The position numbers and the translations under genes are program-made. Below are positions 53,958-63,699 of a stretch of 64,000 bases of DNA, piece after piece (position 1 is the first letter of the stretch; the number at the start of each line of letters is the position of its first letter). The stretch is from positions 12,384,604 through 12,448,603 of the forward strand of contig NC_051105.1 of NCBI RefSeq assembly GCF_901709675.1, in the 5' to 3' direction. The notes beneath the pieces are model-generated. The model did not search any database. It worked only from the letters and a program-made list of their open reading frames with translations, and was not told the DNA's origin. This DNA is from Syngnathus acus. Its lineage: Eukaryota; Chordata; Actinopteri; Syngnathiformes; Syngnathidae.

Positions 53958-56900
53958 GGGCCGGATCCCAGACGGACCAGGAGCATCTGGGTGAGCAGCG
54001 TAGAAGTCGTCCAGCAGACTGGGATCTAAGATGAAACTGCGCGGCACCCATTGCCGCTCCTCTGGCCCATAACCCTCCCAGTCGACCAGGAACTGCCAGC
54101 CCCTTCCCTTCCTGCGCACGTCCAGTAGTTCCTTGACTGTGTACGCAGGCCCACCCCCCACAGTCCGCGGAGACGGAGGCGGCTCGGGAGCCGGCACCAT
54201 CTCACTCTCCCTGATCGGCTTGATCTTCCCGACGTGGAAGGTGGGATGCACAGCGAGGGACCGGGCAGGCGAAGCCGTACAGCGGCTGGATTCACGACCT
54301 TGGAGATGGGGAAAGGCCCCACAAAACGGGGGGCCAGCTTTCTGGAGTCCACTTGGAGCGGAAGATCCCGAGCGGACAGCCAGACCCGTTGGCCCCGCTG
54401 GTAGGCGGGCGCCGGCCTTCGTCTCCGGTCGGCCATCCTCTTCACTCGGTCCCCCTGGCGGACCAGCGTGGCACACACCGCCGCCCAGATGCGATGGCAT
54501 CGTCTTACCACGGCGCGCGCCGAGGTTACCGACACCTCTGGCTCATTGTCAGGGAAGACCGGGGGCTGATAGCCAAAGACGCACATGAAAGGGGACATCC
54601 CAGTAGCTGTGGTAGGGAGGGAGTTATGGGCGTATTCCACCCATATCAGGTTCTTACTCCATGTGGAGGGGTTCTGGGCCACCAGGCAGCGGAGGCCTGT
54701 TTCCAGCTGTTGATTGACGCGCTCCGCCTGGCCGTTTGCCTCCGGGTGATAGCCCGAAGTGAGGCTCACGGTGGCCCCTATGTGTCTGCAGAACTCCTTC
54801 CAGAAGCGAGACACGAATTGGGGCCCCCTATCCGACGTGACATTCCGCGGGAATCCGTGTACTCTAAAAACATGGTCCATGAGGACTTCGGCCGTTCGCT
54901 TTGCTGAGGGTAATTTGGGCAGGGCAATGAAATGGGCCATTTTGGAGAACCGGTCCACCACAGTGAGTATCGTGGTCTTCCCCTTGGATACGGGAAGCCC
55001 CGTGACAAAGTCTACAGAGAGGTTGGCCCAGGGATGGGAGGGAATGGGGAGAGGTTGCAGCAACCCCACCCGGGCGCCGGGGGTGTTCTTGTTGCGCGCA
55101 CAGACGGAGCAGGCTGCCACGTACTCCCTGACGTCGGCCTCCATGGAGGGCCACCAGAATCGCTGCTGCACGACGTACAGGGTTCGTCGAACGCCGGGAT
55201 GACAGGCGAGCCGGGAGGTGTGTCCCCAGTGGACGACTCGGGAACGCAGCTTGGGTGGCACAAACAGTCGATTCGTCGGGCAGTTACCAGGGGGTGGTGC
55301 GTCGCCGTTGGCCTGCTTCACTTGGTCTTCTATGGGCCAGGTTACGGCCCCCACCACACAGTGAGGACGAAGAATGGGTTCGGGCTCCTTGGCCTCCGGA
55401 TCTGGACTGTAGACGCGGGACAGCGCATCAGGTTTGACGTTCTTGGCTCCCGGTCTGTAGGACAGGGTGAAATTGAAACGGTTAAAAAAGAGCGACCAAC
55501 GAGCCTGGCGTGAGTTCAGCCGTTTTGCGTTCTTGAGGTACTGCAGGTTTTTATGATCCGTCCATACTAAGAAGGGTTGTTGGGCTCCCTCCAGCCAGTG
55601 TCTCCACTCCTCGAGCGCCTGCTTCACCGCCAACAACTCTCGATCACCTACGTCGTAGTTCTGTTCGGCGGGGGTCATCCGCCGGGACAGGTAAGCGCAC
55701 GGATGAAGCTTGTTGTCCTCTGGTGACCTTTGGGACAGGACGGCGCCGATTCCCCGACTGGAGGCGTCAACCTCCACCACGAACTGACGAGAGGGGTCGG
55801 GTAGTGTGAGGATCGGGGCGGTGCTGAATCGCCTCTTTAGTTCCTGGAAGGCAGCCTCTGCTTCCGCCGTCCAACAGAAGGGGGCTGCTGGAGAAGTCAG
55901 AGCATGCAGTGGGGCCGCTGTGGCACTGAAGCCTCGGATGAAACGTCTGTAGAAATTAGCAAAGCCTAGAAATTGCTGCACCTTTTTGCGGTTATCGGGT
56001 CTGGGCCATTGGGTCACGGCGCTTACTTTTGCTGGGTCCATTTGTACCTTACCGGGGTTTATGATGAAGCCAAGGAAGGAAATAGTGTCGACGTGGAACT
56101 TGCTCTTCTCCGCCTTCACGTAAAGGTGATGTTCCAGGAGACGTTGCAGGACCGATCTAACATGGTTCTCATGGGTCTCCGTATCAGGCGAATAGATAAG
56201 AATGTCATCCAAATAGACATAAACAAAACGATCTATAAAGTCTCCCAGAACATCGTTAATCATTGCTTGAAACACTGCGGGGGCATTGGTGAGACCAAAT
56301 GGCATCACCAGGTACTCAAAGTGTCCTCGAGGGGTGTTGAATCCCGTCTTCCATTCGTCTCCCTCCCGGATGCGCACAAGGTGGTAAGCATTACGCAAAT
56401 CCAGTTTGGTAAAGACCCGAGCTTGCTGCAACTGTTCGAAGACCGTCGCCATGAGCGGAAGAGGGTATCGATTTTTAATAGTGATCTGGTTGAGGGGGCT
56501 ATAGTCTATGCAGGGGCGTAGGGTACCGTCCTTTTTGCCCACAAAGAAAAACCCGGCCCCTGCAGGGGAGGACGAGGGTCTGAGCGACGCGTCTATGTAC
56601 TCGTTCAGAGCTTGTTTTTCGGGTTCTGAAAGGGAATAAAGCCTCCCCTTGGGTATAGTAGCCCCAGGCAGAAGCTCTATAGCGCAATCGTGTGGACGGT
56701 GGGGCGGTAGTGAGCTAGCCTTAGCTTTGCTAAAGACCTCCGCGAGTAGGTGGTAACATGCCGGTACCCCTGTCAGGACCGGGGTTTCGGGGTCTGAACT
56801 AGAGTCGCGGATAAGGTTGATCGGGGAGTTAGAGGTGAGACACGACCCTTGGCAACGGGGTCCCCATCCCTTTATCTCGCCCGACTCCCAGTCCACGGCG

Positions 56901-58273
56901 GGGTTGTGGCGCGATAGCCACGGGCGCCCGAGGATAATCAGGTTCAAGGGAGAGGTGACCACATGTAGTCTGATTTCCTCATGATGGTTCCCGAATGACA
57001 GTGAGAGGGGTTCAGTGACTTGAGTTATATCGAAGAGTGCCTGCCCATTGAGTGCCTTGGCATTCACGGTCTTGGCTAGTGGTTCGGTCTTTCTTCCCAA
57101 TTTCCGGGCAAAAGCCCAGTCGATCAAGCTCTCGTCGGCCCCGGAGTCAATTAACACCTCTAGTTGGGTGCTTTTCCCGAAACGGGTAAGCGTACCGATG
57201 GGTAGGCTCCAACCCTTCTGCTGGCTACCGGAGAAGGCGCTTACCTTCATTGTCCGTTTCTCGGGGCAGGAGCCGACGATATGTCCCAGAGCGCCGCAGT
57301 AATAGCATCGACCTTCCTGGCGTCGGCGCTGCTTCTCCTCGGCGCTCAACTTGGCTCTGCCGAGTTGCATGGGTTCCGCCCTGGGCGGTAACAGTGCCGT
57401 GTTCGATGGTTGCCGGTGTGTCTCGAGGTGCGGCGATGCCAACCCGGCCGCGGGGGGGAAGACGGACGCGCTCCGGCTTGCGCGCTGCTTCTTCCTTTCC
57501 TGCAGGCGATTGTCGGTGCGGACAGCCAGCGCGCTGAGAGCGTCGAGGTCAGCGGGGAGATCGAGGGGAACGAGCTGGTCCTGGATGGTTCCAGAAAGGC
57601 CCTTGAGGAAGACATCGTACAGGGCCGTCTGGTTCCACCCGCATTCTGTGGCCAGAGTGCGGAAGCGGATCGCGTAGTCGCTGACTGGCTCTCGCCCCTG
57701 GGACAGCTGGCACAGCTCGCGCGCTTTTTCACGGTCCGAGGAGACAGGATCGAACACCATGCGCAGGGCTTCGACGAACGCGGAGAGAGAGCGGCAGGTG
57801 ACGGAATCCCGGGCCCATTCTGCCATTGCCCACGCCCGGGCTCTTCCTGTCAGGTACGAGAGCATGTAGGCCACCCGGGAGCGTTCGGTGGGGAAATCGC
57901 CTGGAGACCGCTCGAATTGCATCTCACACCCGGTGACGAATGCTTTGCTGCCCCTGGGTTCCCCAGCGTATCGTTCCGGGGGAGCCAGCCTGACTCCCAT
58001 TGTCATGGGCGCGGGAATCTGCCGATCGATCGGGGAGGGCACTGGTGGACTGGGGGTCGCTGTTGGTCCAGCGGTCAGCAGCGTGACAATGTCCTGCATC
58101 TGTCGGCTCAGTGATCCCACCTGGGCGGCCACCGCCGCTCTGAATTCTTCTTGGGTTGCCCGGATCTCGTGGACATCCACTCCCAGGGCATTGACCTGCT
58201 GCTGGTGTTGGGCTAGCGTCGATGCCTGGGAGCGCACTGCGGCGGCCAGCTGTTCTGACTCTGCCGAGTCCAT
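53955..58273 (-). pseudogene. Gypsy gag-pol with chromodomain, one frameshift
   Basis: Starts at the ATG at 58273 ([13 protein letters not shown]), 17 bases inside the 5' LTR; the open frame further upstream is LTR sequence. Order: capsid-like gag ([20 protein letters not shown]); zinc knuckle [14 protein letters not shown] (about 57300); protease [13 protein letters not shown] (about 57140); RT with [13 protein letters not shown] and [11 protein letters not shown] (about 56205); RNase [14 protein letters not shown] (about 55775); and integrase. The integrase has an HHCC zinc finger (about 55080-55240), [16 protein letters not shown] and NGQAERVNQ (D, D, E), and a [10 protein letters not shown] end. 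Near 54270 one frame ends and another carries the chromodomain ([32 protein letters not shown]) to a stop at 53955. Fifteen bases encoding KAGLI (present in copy 2) are missing in RT near 56582. The gag-pol frame is single, with no gag stop. Confidence 0.93.
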
Positions 58274-58290
58274 GTCTGGCCAGTGCGTAC
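58274..58290 (-). promoter_or_regulatory. Gypsy primer-binding region, possible self-priming site
   Basis: Only 17 bases separate the LTR from the gag ATG. They include acgcactggc (58288-58279, RNA sense), exactly complementary to gccagtgcgt in the LTR at 58572-58563, 23 bases beyond the TATA-like box. No clear tRNA-type site is seen. This fits the mechanism known for Tf1, in which the RNA 5' end primes first-strand synthesis. Confidence 0.7.
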
Positions 58291-58806
58291 TGTCAGGCTC
58301 AGGCAGGGAGAGGACTCGAATGCAGAGTTCGACAGTGCAAGGAGTTTTATTTCTTCTGCGGATGACCGCTCCAAAAACAAAGGGCGCATCACAACGAGGA
58401 AAAAAGGAGACAAACAAAAAGTGCCTCAACACGAGGAAAAAAGGGCTGAGAACAGCAAACAAAAAGCGCCTCTCACGGAGGGAAAAACAACGGCAAGATC
58501 GCACGGGCAAAGCACGGGAACTAGCTGGGTCTATGGAATCGCTGGTGGTCATGGCTCGCAAGACGCACTGGCACAGGACAAGGGGAAGACGCAGGCTAAA
58601 TACACCCACCGAAGGGAAAGGACACAGGTGCAGACAATCAGGGCGGACGACACAGGTGTACGTGGTTAACCAACGGGGAGGTCAAGTGGGTGACTGTGCA
58701 GCGGAAGGACCAGTGATCTGGAACGTGATGTACAAAATAAAACAGGAAGTTAGAACATGACGGACAGGACAAAACAAAACAATCTACAAAACCCGACAGC
58801 ATGACA
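58291..58806 (-). repeat. Gypsy 5' LTR, 516 bp
   Basis: Upstream LTR. A TATA-like gtatttag lies at 58602-58595 in RNA sense. The aataaa-like signals (ttttattt region) are AT-rich near both ends. It carries the putative self-primer at 58572-58563. Confidence 0.95.
58595..58602 (-). promoter_or_regulatory. Gypsy LTR TATA-like box
   Basis: gtatttag in RNA sense. A start about 25-30 bases downstream would fall at about 58572, the beginning of the self-complementary word. Confidence 0.55.
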
Positions 58807-58811
58807 TTCCA

Positions 58812-59754
58812 ACAGACTTTTTGTGGATGTGCTTTGAAACTGCACTCTGTGAACAGCTTGCTCTTTGAGAAATTTGAGAAAAACTCCAGCTTCAGTCCAC
58901 TGTCTTTGAAGCTCCCCCAAATTCTGGAAGCGACTCTTCTTCACAATGCTGTTAAGGCTGCGGTCATCTCTCTTGATTGTGCAGCGTTTCTTGCCATATT
59001 TCCCTCTTCCAACACCATTTACTGGTGGTTTTGGCACTGTGGGCAGGTGCCAGATCATGCTGGAAAATGAAAATCATCATCTTCATAGAGCTCTTCAGCA
59101 GACGGAAGCATGTAGTGCTCTAAAATCTGCATTTACTCTGGACTTGATGAGACACAGTGAACTAACACCAGCAGCTGACATGGCTTCCCAAACCATCCCT
59201 GACTGTGGGAACTTCTCACTGGATTTCAAGCAACTTGGATTTTGCTCCTCTCCAGCCTTTCTCCAGATTCTGGCGCCTTGTTTTCCAAATGTAATAAAAA
59301 ACTTGCTTTCGTCTGAAAAGAGGACTTTGGACGACTCAGCAACTGTCCAGTGCTTCTGTTCCATAGCCCAAGTCAGGCGCTTCTTCCGTTGTCTTGAGTT
59401 CAGAAGTGGCTTGACCATGGGAATACGGCTATTGTAGCCCATTTACCAGACATGTCTGTGAACAGTGGCTTTTGATACCTGGACTCCAGCTTCAGTCCAC
59501 TGTCTTTGAAGCTCCCCCAAATTCTGAACGTGACTCTTCTTCACAATGCTGTTAAGGCTGCAGTCATCTCTCTTGGTTGTGCAGCGTTTCCTGCCACATT
59601 TCCCCCTTCTAACAGACTTTTTGTGGATGTGCTTTGAAACTGCACTCTGTGAACAGCTTGCTCTTTGAGAAATGTCTTTTTGCGTCTTACCCTCCTAATG
59701 GAGGGTGTCAAAGATGGTCCTCTGGACAGCAGTCAGATCAGCAGTCTTCCCCAT
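58812..59754 (-). pseudogene. Tc1 copy 2, 5' part with tandem DNA-binding segments
   Basis: Minus strand from ATG at 59754 (MGKTADLTAVQRTIFDTLH, then the shared TAG). It continues through ISQRASCSQSAV, RKRCTTKRDDCSLNSIVKK, EWSKVLF-type residues in broken frame, SDESKFFITFGKQGAR, KFPQSGMVWEAMSAAGVS and DLAPAHSAKTTSK. At 59014/59012 it jumps back to VGRGKYGKKRCTIKRDDRSL, QNLGELQRQWTEAG, then near 58888 back again to FLKEQAVHRVQFQSTSTKS (the first helix-turn-helix region in a shifted frame), and is interrupted by the gypsy LTR at 58811. The first junction is identical to the one at 47020/47021 in copy 1. Confidence 0.88.
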
Positions 59755-60081
59755 ACTTGTCATTTAGTTTACTGAACCAAGCTGAGTGTTTTTCAAGGCT
59801 CAGGAAACCCTTGCAGGTGTTTCTTGAATTAGACGATTCAAGTGATTTGTTGAATACCCTACTAGTATACTTTTTCCTTATATTCTAATATTTTGAGATA
59901 GGATATTTGAGTTGTCTTAAACTGTATGCTGTAATCACCAATATTAAAATAATAAAAGGCATGCAATATTTCAGTTGATTTGTAATGAATCCAGAATGTA
60001 TGACATTTTTGTTTTTTTAATTGCATTACAGAAATTAAAGAACTTTATCACAATATTCTTATTTTCTGAGACAGTCCTGTA

Positions 60082-60889
60082 TAGAGAAGCTCTATGACAA
60101 AAGTGTTGTACCTGTCACATTCACTTGATTCTGGACAGCTGCATGTACTTAACTTGCTCATACATTTTAATAAAAATTCCCTCATAACAACATGGTTTGG
60201 CCAACTCATTATTTTTTTGCTGGAAAAAAAGGATGAAAATGAGCCAAGATCAACATTTTAGGTTCCTGACAGTACATACTGATAGCATTGCACTGACATC
60301 CGTCTTAGAAAGGCATGTCAGCTCGCAGTTGATAATGTCTGGCAAACATGGACCGAAAAGTCTGTATTTTCCTCGCACATTAAACATCTCAGCAAGGTCA
60401 GTTTTGTGCCCTGCAGTTGTGTGGGCCGGATACTTGTCTTTGAGCACAGCAGCACAACTGTCTGCCACCTGCATCTTTCAGGGAAGTTATCATTTCAATA
60501 TATGACACTGTTGTCAGAGGTAATAAAGTTGTGAGTTAGGAGCTAATTGAGTGTGCCAGCAAAGAGCCCATATCCCGGCTGCCAGCTTGACAAATCGATA
60601 ACTGACCAACTATAATTCTTCAAATAATTGACAGCCATTAGAATGGCACTTATTTCTAAACCCATAGTAAGCAGGGATATGCTATCAATAAGCATTTTCC
60701 ACAAAAATAGATGTTAGTTCCTTCCAAAATAATAAAATGAAACCGCAAATAGGTGAATCTACATACTGGTGAGAAATGGGCTACTGGAAAAGTGCAAGTC
60801 ATCACTCATATATATATATATATATATGAGTGTGTGTGTGTTTTCCATCAGCACACAGGGCATGTGATGCGTCTGTGCAGTAGTCAAAG
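60082..60889. other. Intergenic, nothing recognised
   Basis: No coding motif. Small TA run at 60811-60827. Confidence 0.5.
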
Positions 60890-61215
60890 TCAAAAGTCAA
60901 AGGTCAAAGTCTGCTTTATTGTCAATTTCAAAGTCAAAGTCAAAGTCAAAGTCTGCTTTATTGTCAATTTCTTCACATGCCAAGACACACAAAGAAATCG
61001 AAATTACGTTCCCACTATCCCACGGTGACAAGACAGTACACGATATACATACAAGTAAACAACACACAAAAATAGAAACAAGAAGGCACAAACACTGAAT
61101 AAGTAAGAGTGATGAATAAATAATAAATAAACAAATAACAATCAATAAGAGGAGCAAAAATGGAGCAAGTGTGCATACAGCAGACAGTCAGAATATAGCA
61201 CAAAAGTACAGGACG

Positions 61216-62113
61216 CTACGCAGAAGGGGGGAGAGAGTTCAGGATCCTAACAGCCTGGAGTATGAAGCTGTTGGTGAGTCTGGTGGTGCGGGAGCGCAGG
61301 CTCCTGTACCTCTTCCCAGAGGGCAGAAGATCAAACAAAGAGTGAGCGGGGTGACTCAAATCACTCACAATCGTGGTCGCCTTGCGGTTGAGATGGGAGG
61401 TGTAAATGTCCTTCAGGGAGGGGAGTGAAGCACCAATAATCTTACCAGCCGTGTTCACTATGCGCTGCAGGGCCTTCATGTTGTATTCAGTGCAGCTACC
61501 ACCCCAAACAGCGATACAACTGGAGAGGACGCTCTCTATGGTGCCACGGTAGAATGTGGTCATGACGGCCGGAGGAGCACATGCTCGCCTGAGTTTCCGC
61601 AGGAAGTACAGGCGGCGCTGAGCTTTCTTCGCCAGTGATGCGGTGTTGGTGGACCAGGAGAGATCCTCTCTGATGTGCACCCCCAAGAACCTGGTGCTGC
61701 TCACTCTCTCCACCACAGCACCGTCGATGGTCAGCGGCAGGTGTTGGGTGTGACCCTTCCGGAAGTCAACAACAATCTCCTCAGCAGGAGGTTGTTGTCC
61801 CTGCACCATGTGGTCAGAAGGTCGACCTCCGACCTGTATCGTCTTGTCGCCCTTGGTGATGAGACCCACCAGAGTCGTGTCGTCAGCAATTTCACTATGC
61901 GGTTGTTGCTGTAGGTTGCAGTACAGTCATGCGTCAGCAGGGTGAAGAGCAGCGGACTGAGCACGCAGCTTTGGGGGGCCCCCGTGCTCAGCGTGATGCT
62001 GCTTGAGATATTGTCGCCAACACGTACTACTTGAGGCCTCTGACAGAGGAAGTCCAGTAGCCAGTTGCAGAGGTAGGTACTGAGTCCCAGTTCATGGAGT
62101 TTGCAGATGAGTC
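61216..62113 (-). pseudogene. LINE C reverse transcriptase region
   Basis: Minus-strand frames: [20 protein letters not shown] (about 61960) shifts frame near 61895 through a one-base loss ([12 protein letters not shown] replaces the expected FADDTT-type box). It continues [64 protein letters not shown] and NSFILQAVRILNSLPPS before the stop at 61216. A second frame change near 61790 removes the NNLLL motif. Non-functional. Confidence 0.88.
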
Positions 62114-62511
62114 TGTTAGAATAGGCCTCTTTGGCACATATGATTAGCTAGGTAGCTTGAGCTATGCCGTTATACCGCTGTAACCCTTCTCTTGCTTTAT
62201 TAGCTTTCTCTTCTCTATGACACTCTTTGCACATATGTAGAAGTCGCTCTCAGTTAAGACTACAAGGTCACACATTATCACACAAGCTAGGCAGAGTTGC
62301 CTCCTTGCAGGAAGGCAGCCCAAAGTAGTATAAGAGCAGGAACCTTGGCGCTGGGAGTTAGACCTTCTTCCACATCTCGCAGAAAGGGCTCCACAGCTGT
62401 GCATCGACCATTCTGGCATACATTAAATAGTTAAACTGTGAAGGCTGCCTCTTGGTAATTACTGTTAGCATATCGAGCATTAAAGATAAAGAACTGGGAA
62501 CGAACCTAACA
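62114..62511 (+). mobile_element. Solo LTR (family T), 398 bp, 4-bp duplication
   Basis: TGTTAGAATAGG at 62114 and CGAACCTAACA at 62511 give 6-bp inverted ends. agtc flanks both sides (62110-62113, 62512-62515); removing the insert restores the expected RT codons (PQR, then L-I-CKL on the minus strand). TATA-like agtataagagcagg at about 62317 and cattaaagataaag at about 62480 suggest plus orientation. A 4-bp duplication is compatible with several LTR classes. No internal sequence. Confidence 0.82.
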
Positions 62512-62515
62512 AGTC

Positions 62516-63690
62516 GCTGTGGTACAATGGTGTTGAATGCAGCAAGTGTCCTCCTCACGCTATCGGCAGGGAGGCACAGGGGCTGCTCGTGTGGAGGGGG
62601 AGGGGTCTTCAGCAGGCAAGTGCTGTTCTGAGCGTCAAAGCGAGCAAAGAAGTGGTTCAGCTCTGCGGCGCGGGCTTGTAGTCCGTGATGGTCTGAATGC
62701 CTTGCCATAGGCTTCGTGCGTTTCTGCTGTCTTTGAAGTGGGCGGTAATCTTGCAAGTGAATGCCTTTTTCGCATCCTTGATGCTACGGGACAGGTTGGC
62801 CCTCGCTGTTCTCATGCCAGCTTCATCCCCAGCTCTGCATGCTTAGTCTCTGGCCCTCAGCAGCCTGAGGACAGCCCCTGTCAGCCATGGCTTCCAGTTA
62901 GCCCGAGTGATGATGTATTTTGTGTGGGTCACATCATCAATGCACTTCGTGATGTAAGAGGTTACAGAGTCTGTATACTCCTCTATGTCTGTCTGATTGT
63001 TGTAAGTGGCTGCCTGCTTAAACATTTCCCAGTCTGTTGTGTCAAAGCAGTCTCGAAGAGCATCAGAGGCTCCCTCAGGCCACACTCTTACCCGCTTGCG
63101 AACCGGCCTGGATGCTTTCACTCTGTCTGTATGCTGGCATTAGCATAACAGTGATATGGTCAGAAAGTCCAATGTGGGGGAGGGGGGTGGCTTTGAAAGC
63201 TACTTTATGTGTAGTGTAGACCAGGTCCAGGAAGCTGTTACCACGTGTTGGAAAATCAACATGCTGGTGTAGCTTTGGAAAAACAGACTTTAGGTCTGCA
63301 TGATTAAAATCCCCAGCGAAGATGGTGAAACCGTCAGGGTGTTGTTCACTGACAGCCTGGTACAGTTCACTAAGAGCCGTGATCCTGTCGCTTACAATGT
63401 TGGAAGGCGGGATGTATACCGCGACTAGCAGAATCGCAGTAATTTCCCTTGGCAGAAAAAAAGGACGGCACTTTATGATCACAAACTCCGCCAGTGTTTG
63501 CATACAACTACAGTGTCCCGGCACCATTTGTCATGGATGTAGACACAGATTCCTCCTCCTCGTGATTTTCTACCCTTTACAATGGCCCGGTCTGCTCGAG
63601 AGCATGCTAGCTGCCCCAGTTGACATTTAACCAAGTTTCAGTGAACACGAGCACACAACAGTTACCTAATGTCCGGTTCGTAGATCTCAG
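62516..63690 (-). pseudogene. LINE C endonuclease, linker and RT start
   Basis: From the 5' side: LGNCCVLVFTETWLN (about 63640), CRPFFLPREITAIL, VAVYIPPSN, FAGDFNHADLKSVF, IGLSDHITVMLMPAYRQ (63075-63527); then the linker RDCFDTTDWEMFKQAATYNN, WKPWLTGAVLRLLRARD (62843-63121); then ARAAELNHFFARFDAQN and SVRRTLAAFNTIVPQRL (62512-62756). The last junction fuses the pre-RT helix directly to AFNTI, so several RT motifs were deleted. Frames break near 63160, 62840 and 62700. Confidence 0.88.
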
Positions 63691-63699
63691 TCGTATGTA

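Larger units (their letters stand above)
53458..58806 (-). mobile_element. Ty3/Gypsy chromovirus-type LTR retrotransposon (Tf1/sushi group), nearly complete
   Basis: Two LTRs (53458-53941 and 58291-58806) with TG...CA ends enclose a single gag-pol region on the minus strand, with integrase downstream of RNase H and a C-terminal chromodomain. The 5-bp duplication is ttcca (53453-53457 and 58807-58811), inside Tc1 copy 2. The LTRs differ by four substitutions and two indels (4 and 28 bases), so the insertion is young compared with the surrounding elements. No envelope gene. Confidence 0.95.
52996..60079 (-). mobile_element. Composite Tc1 transposon copy 2, split by a gypsy element
   Basis: The left terminus CAGGACTGTCTCAGAAAATT at 52996 and the right terminus ending at 60079 are long inverted repeats, with TA at 52994-52995 and 60080-60081. 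Tc1 sequence is 52996-53457 (3' part) and 58812-60079 (5' part); the gypsy element is 53458-58806. Without the gypsy it would be about 1.73 kb. Confidence 0.9.
60890..63699 (-). mobile_element. Rex1-like LINE (family C), internally deleted, with nested solo LTR
   Basis: The 3' end has aaagtc repeats and two partial copies of the terminal sequence (tctgctttattgtcaattt at about 60909 and 60951). The RT runs 61216-62113 and 62512-62560, and the endonuclease is upstream to about 63690. The 5' truncation abuts TA element 4. Shorter relatives: 23957-24335 and 33346-33432. Confidence 0.88.

Noticed and set aside
54133-54907. Plus-strand frames of 150-190 codons opposite the gypsy integrase
   Set aside because: Antisense shadows of the GC-rich pol gene with no recognisable motif.
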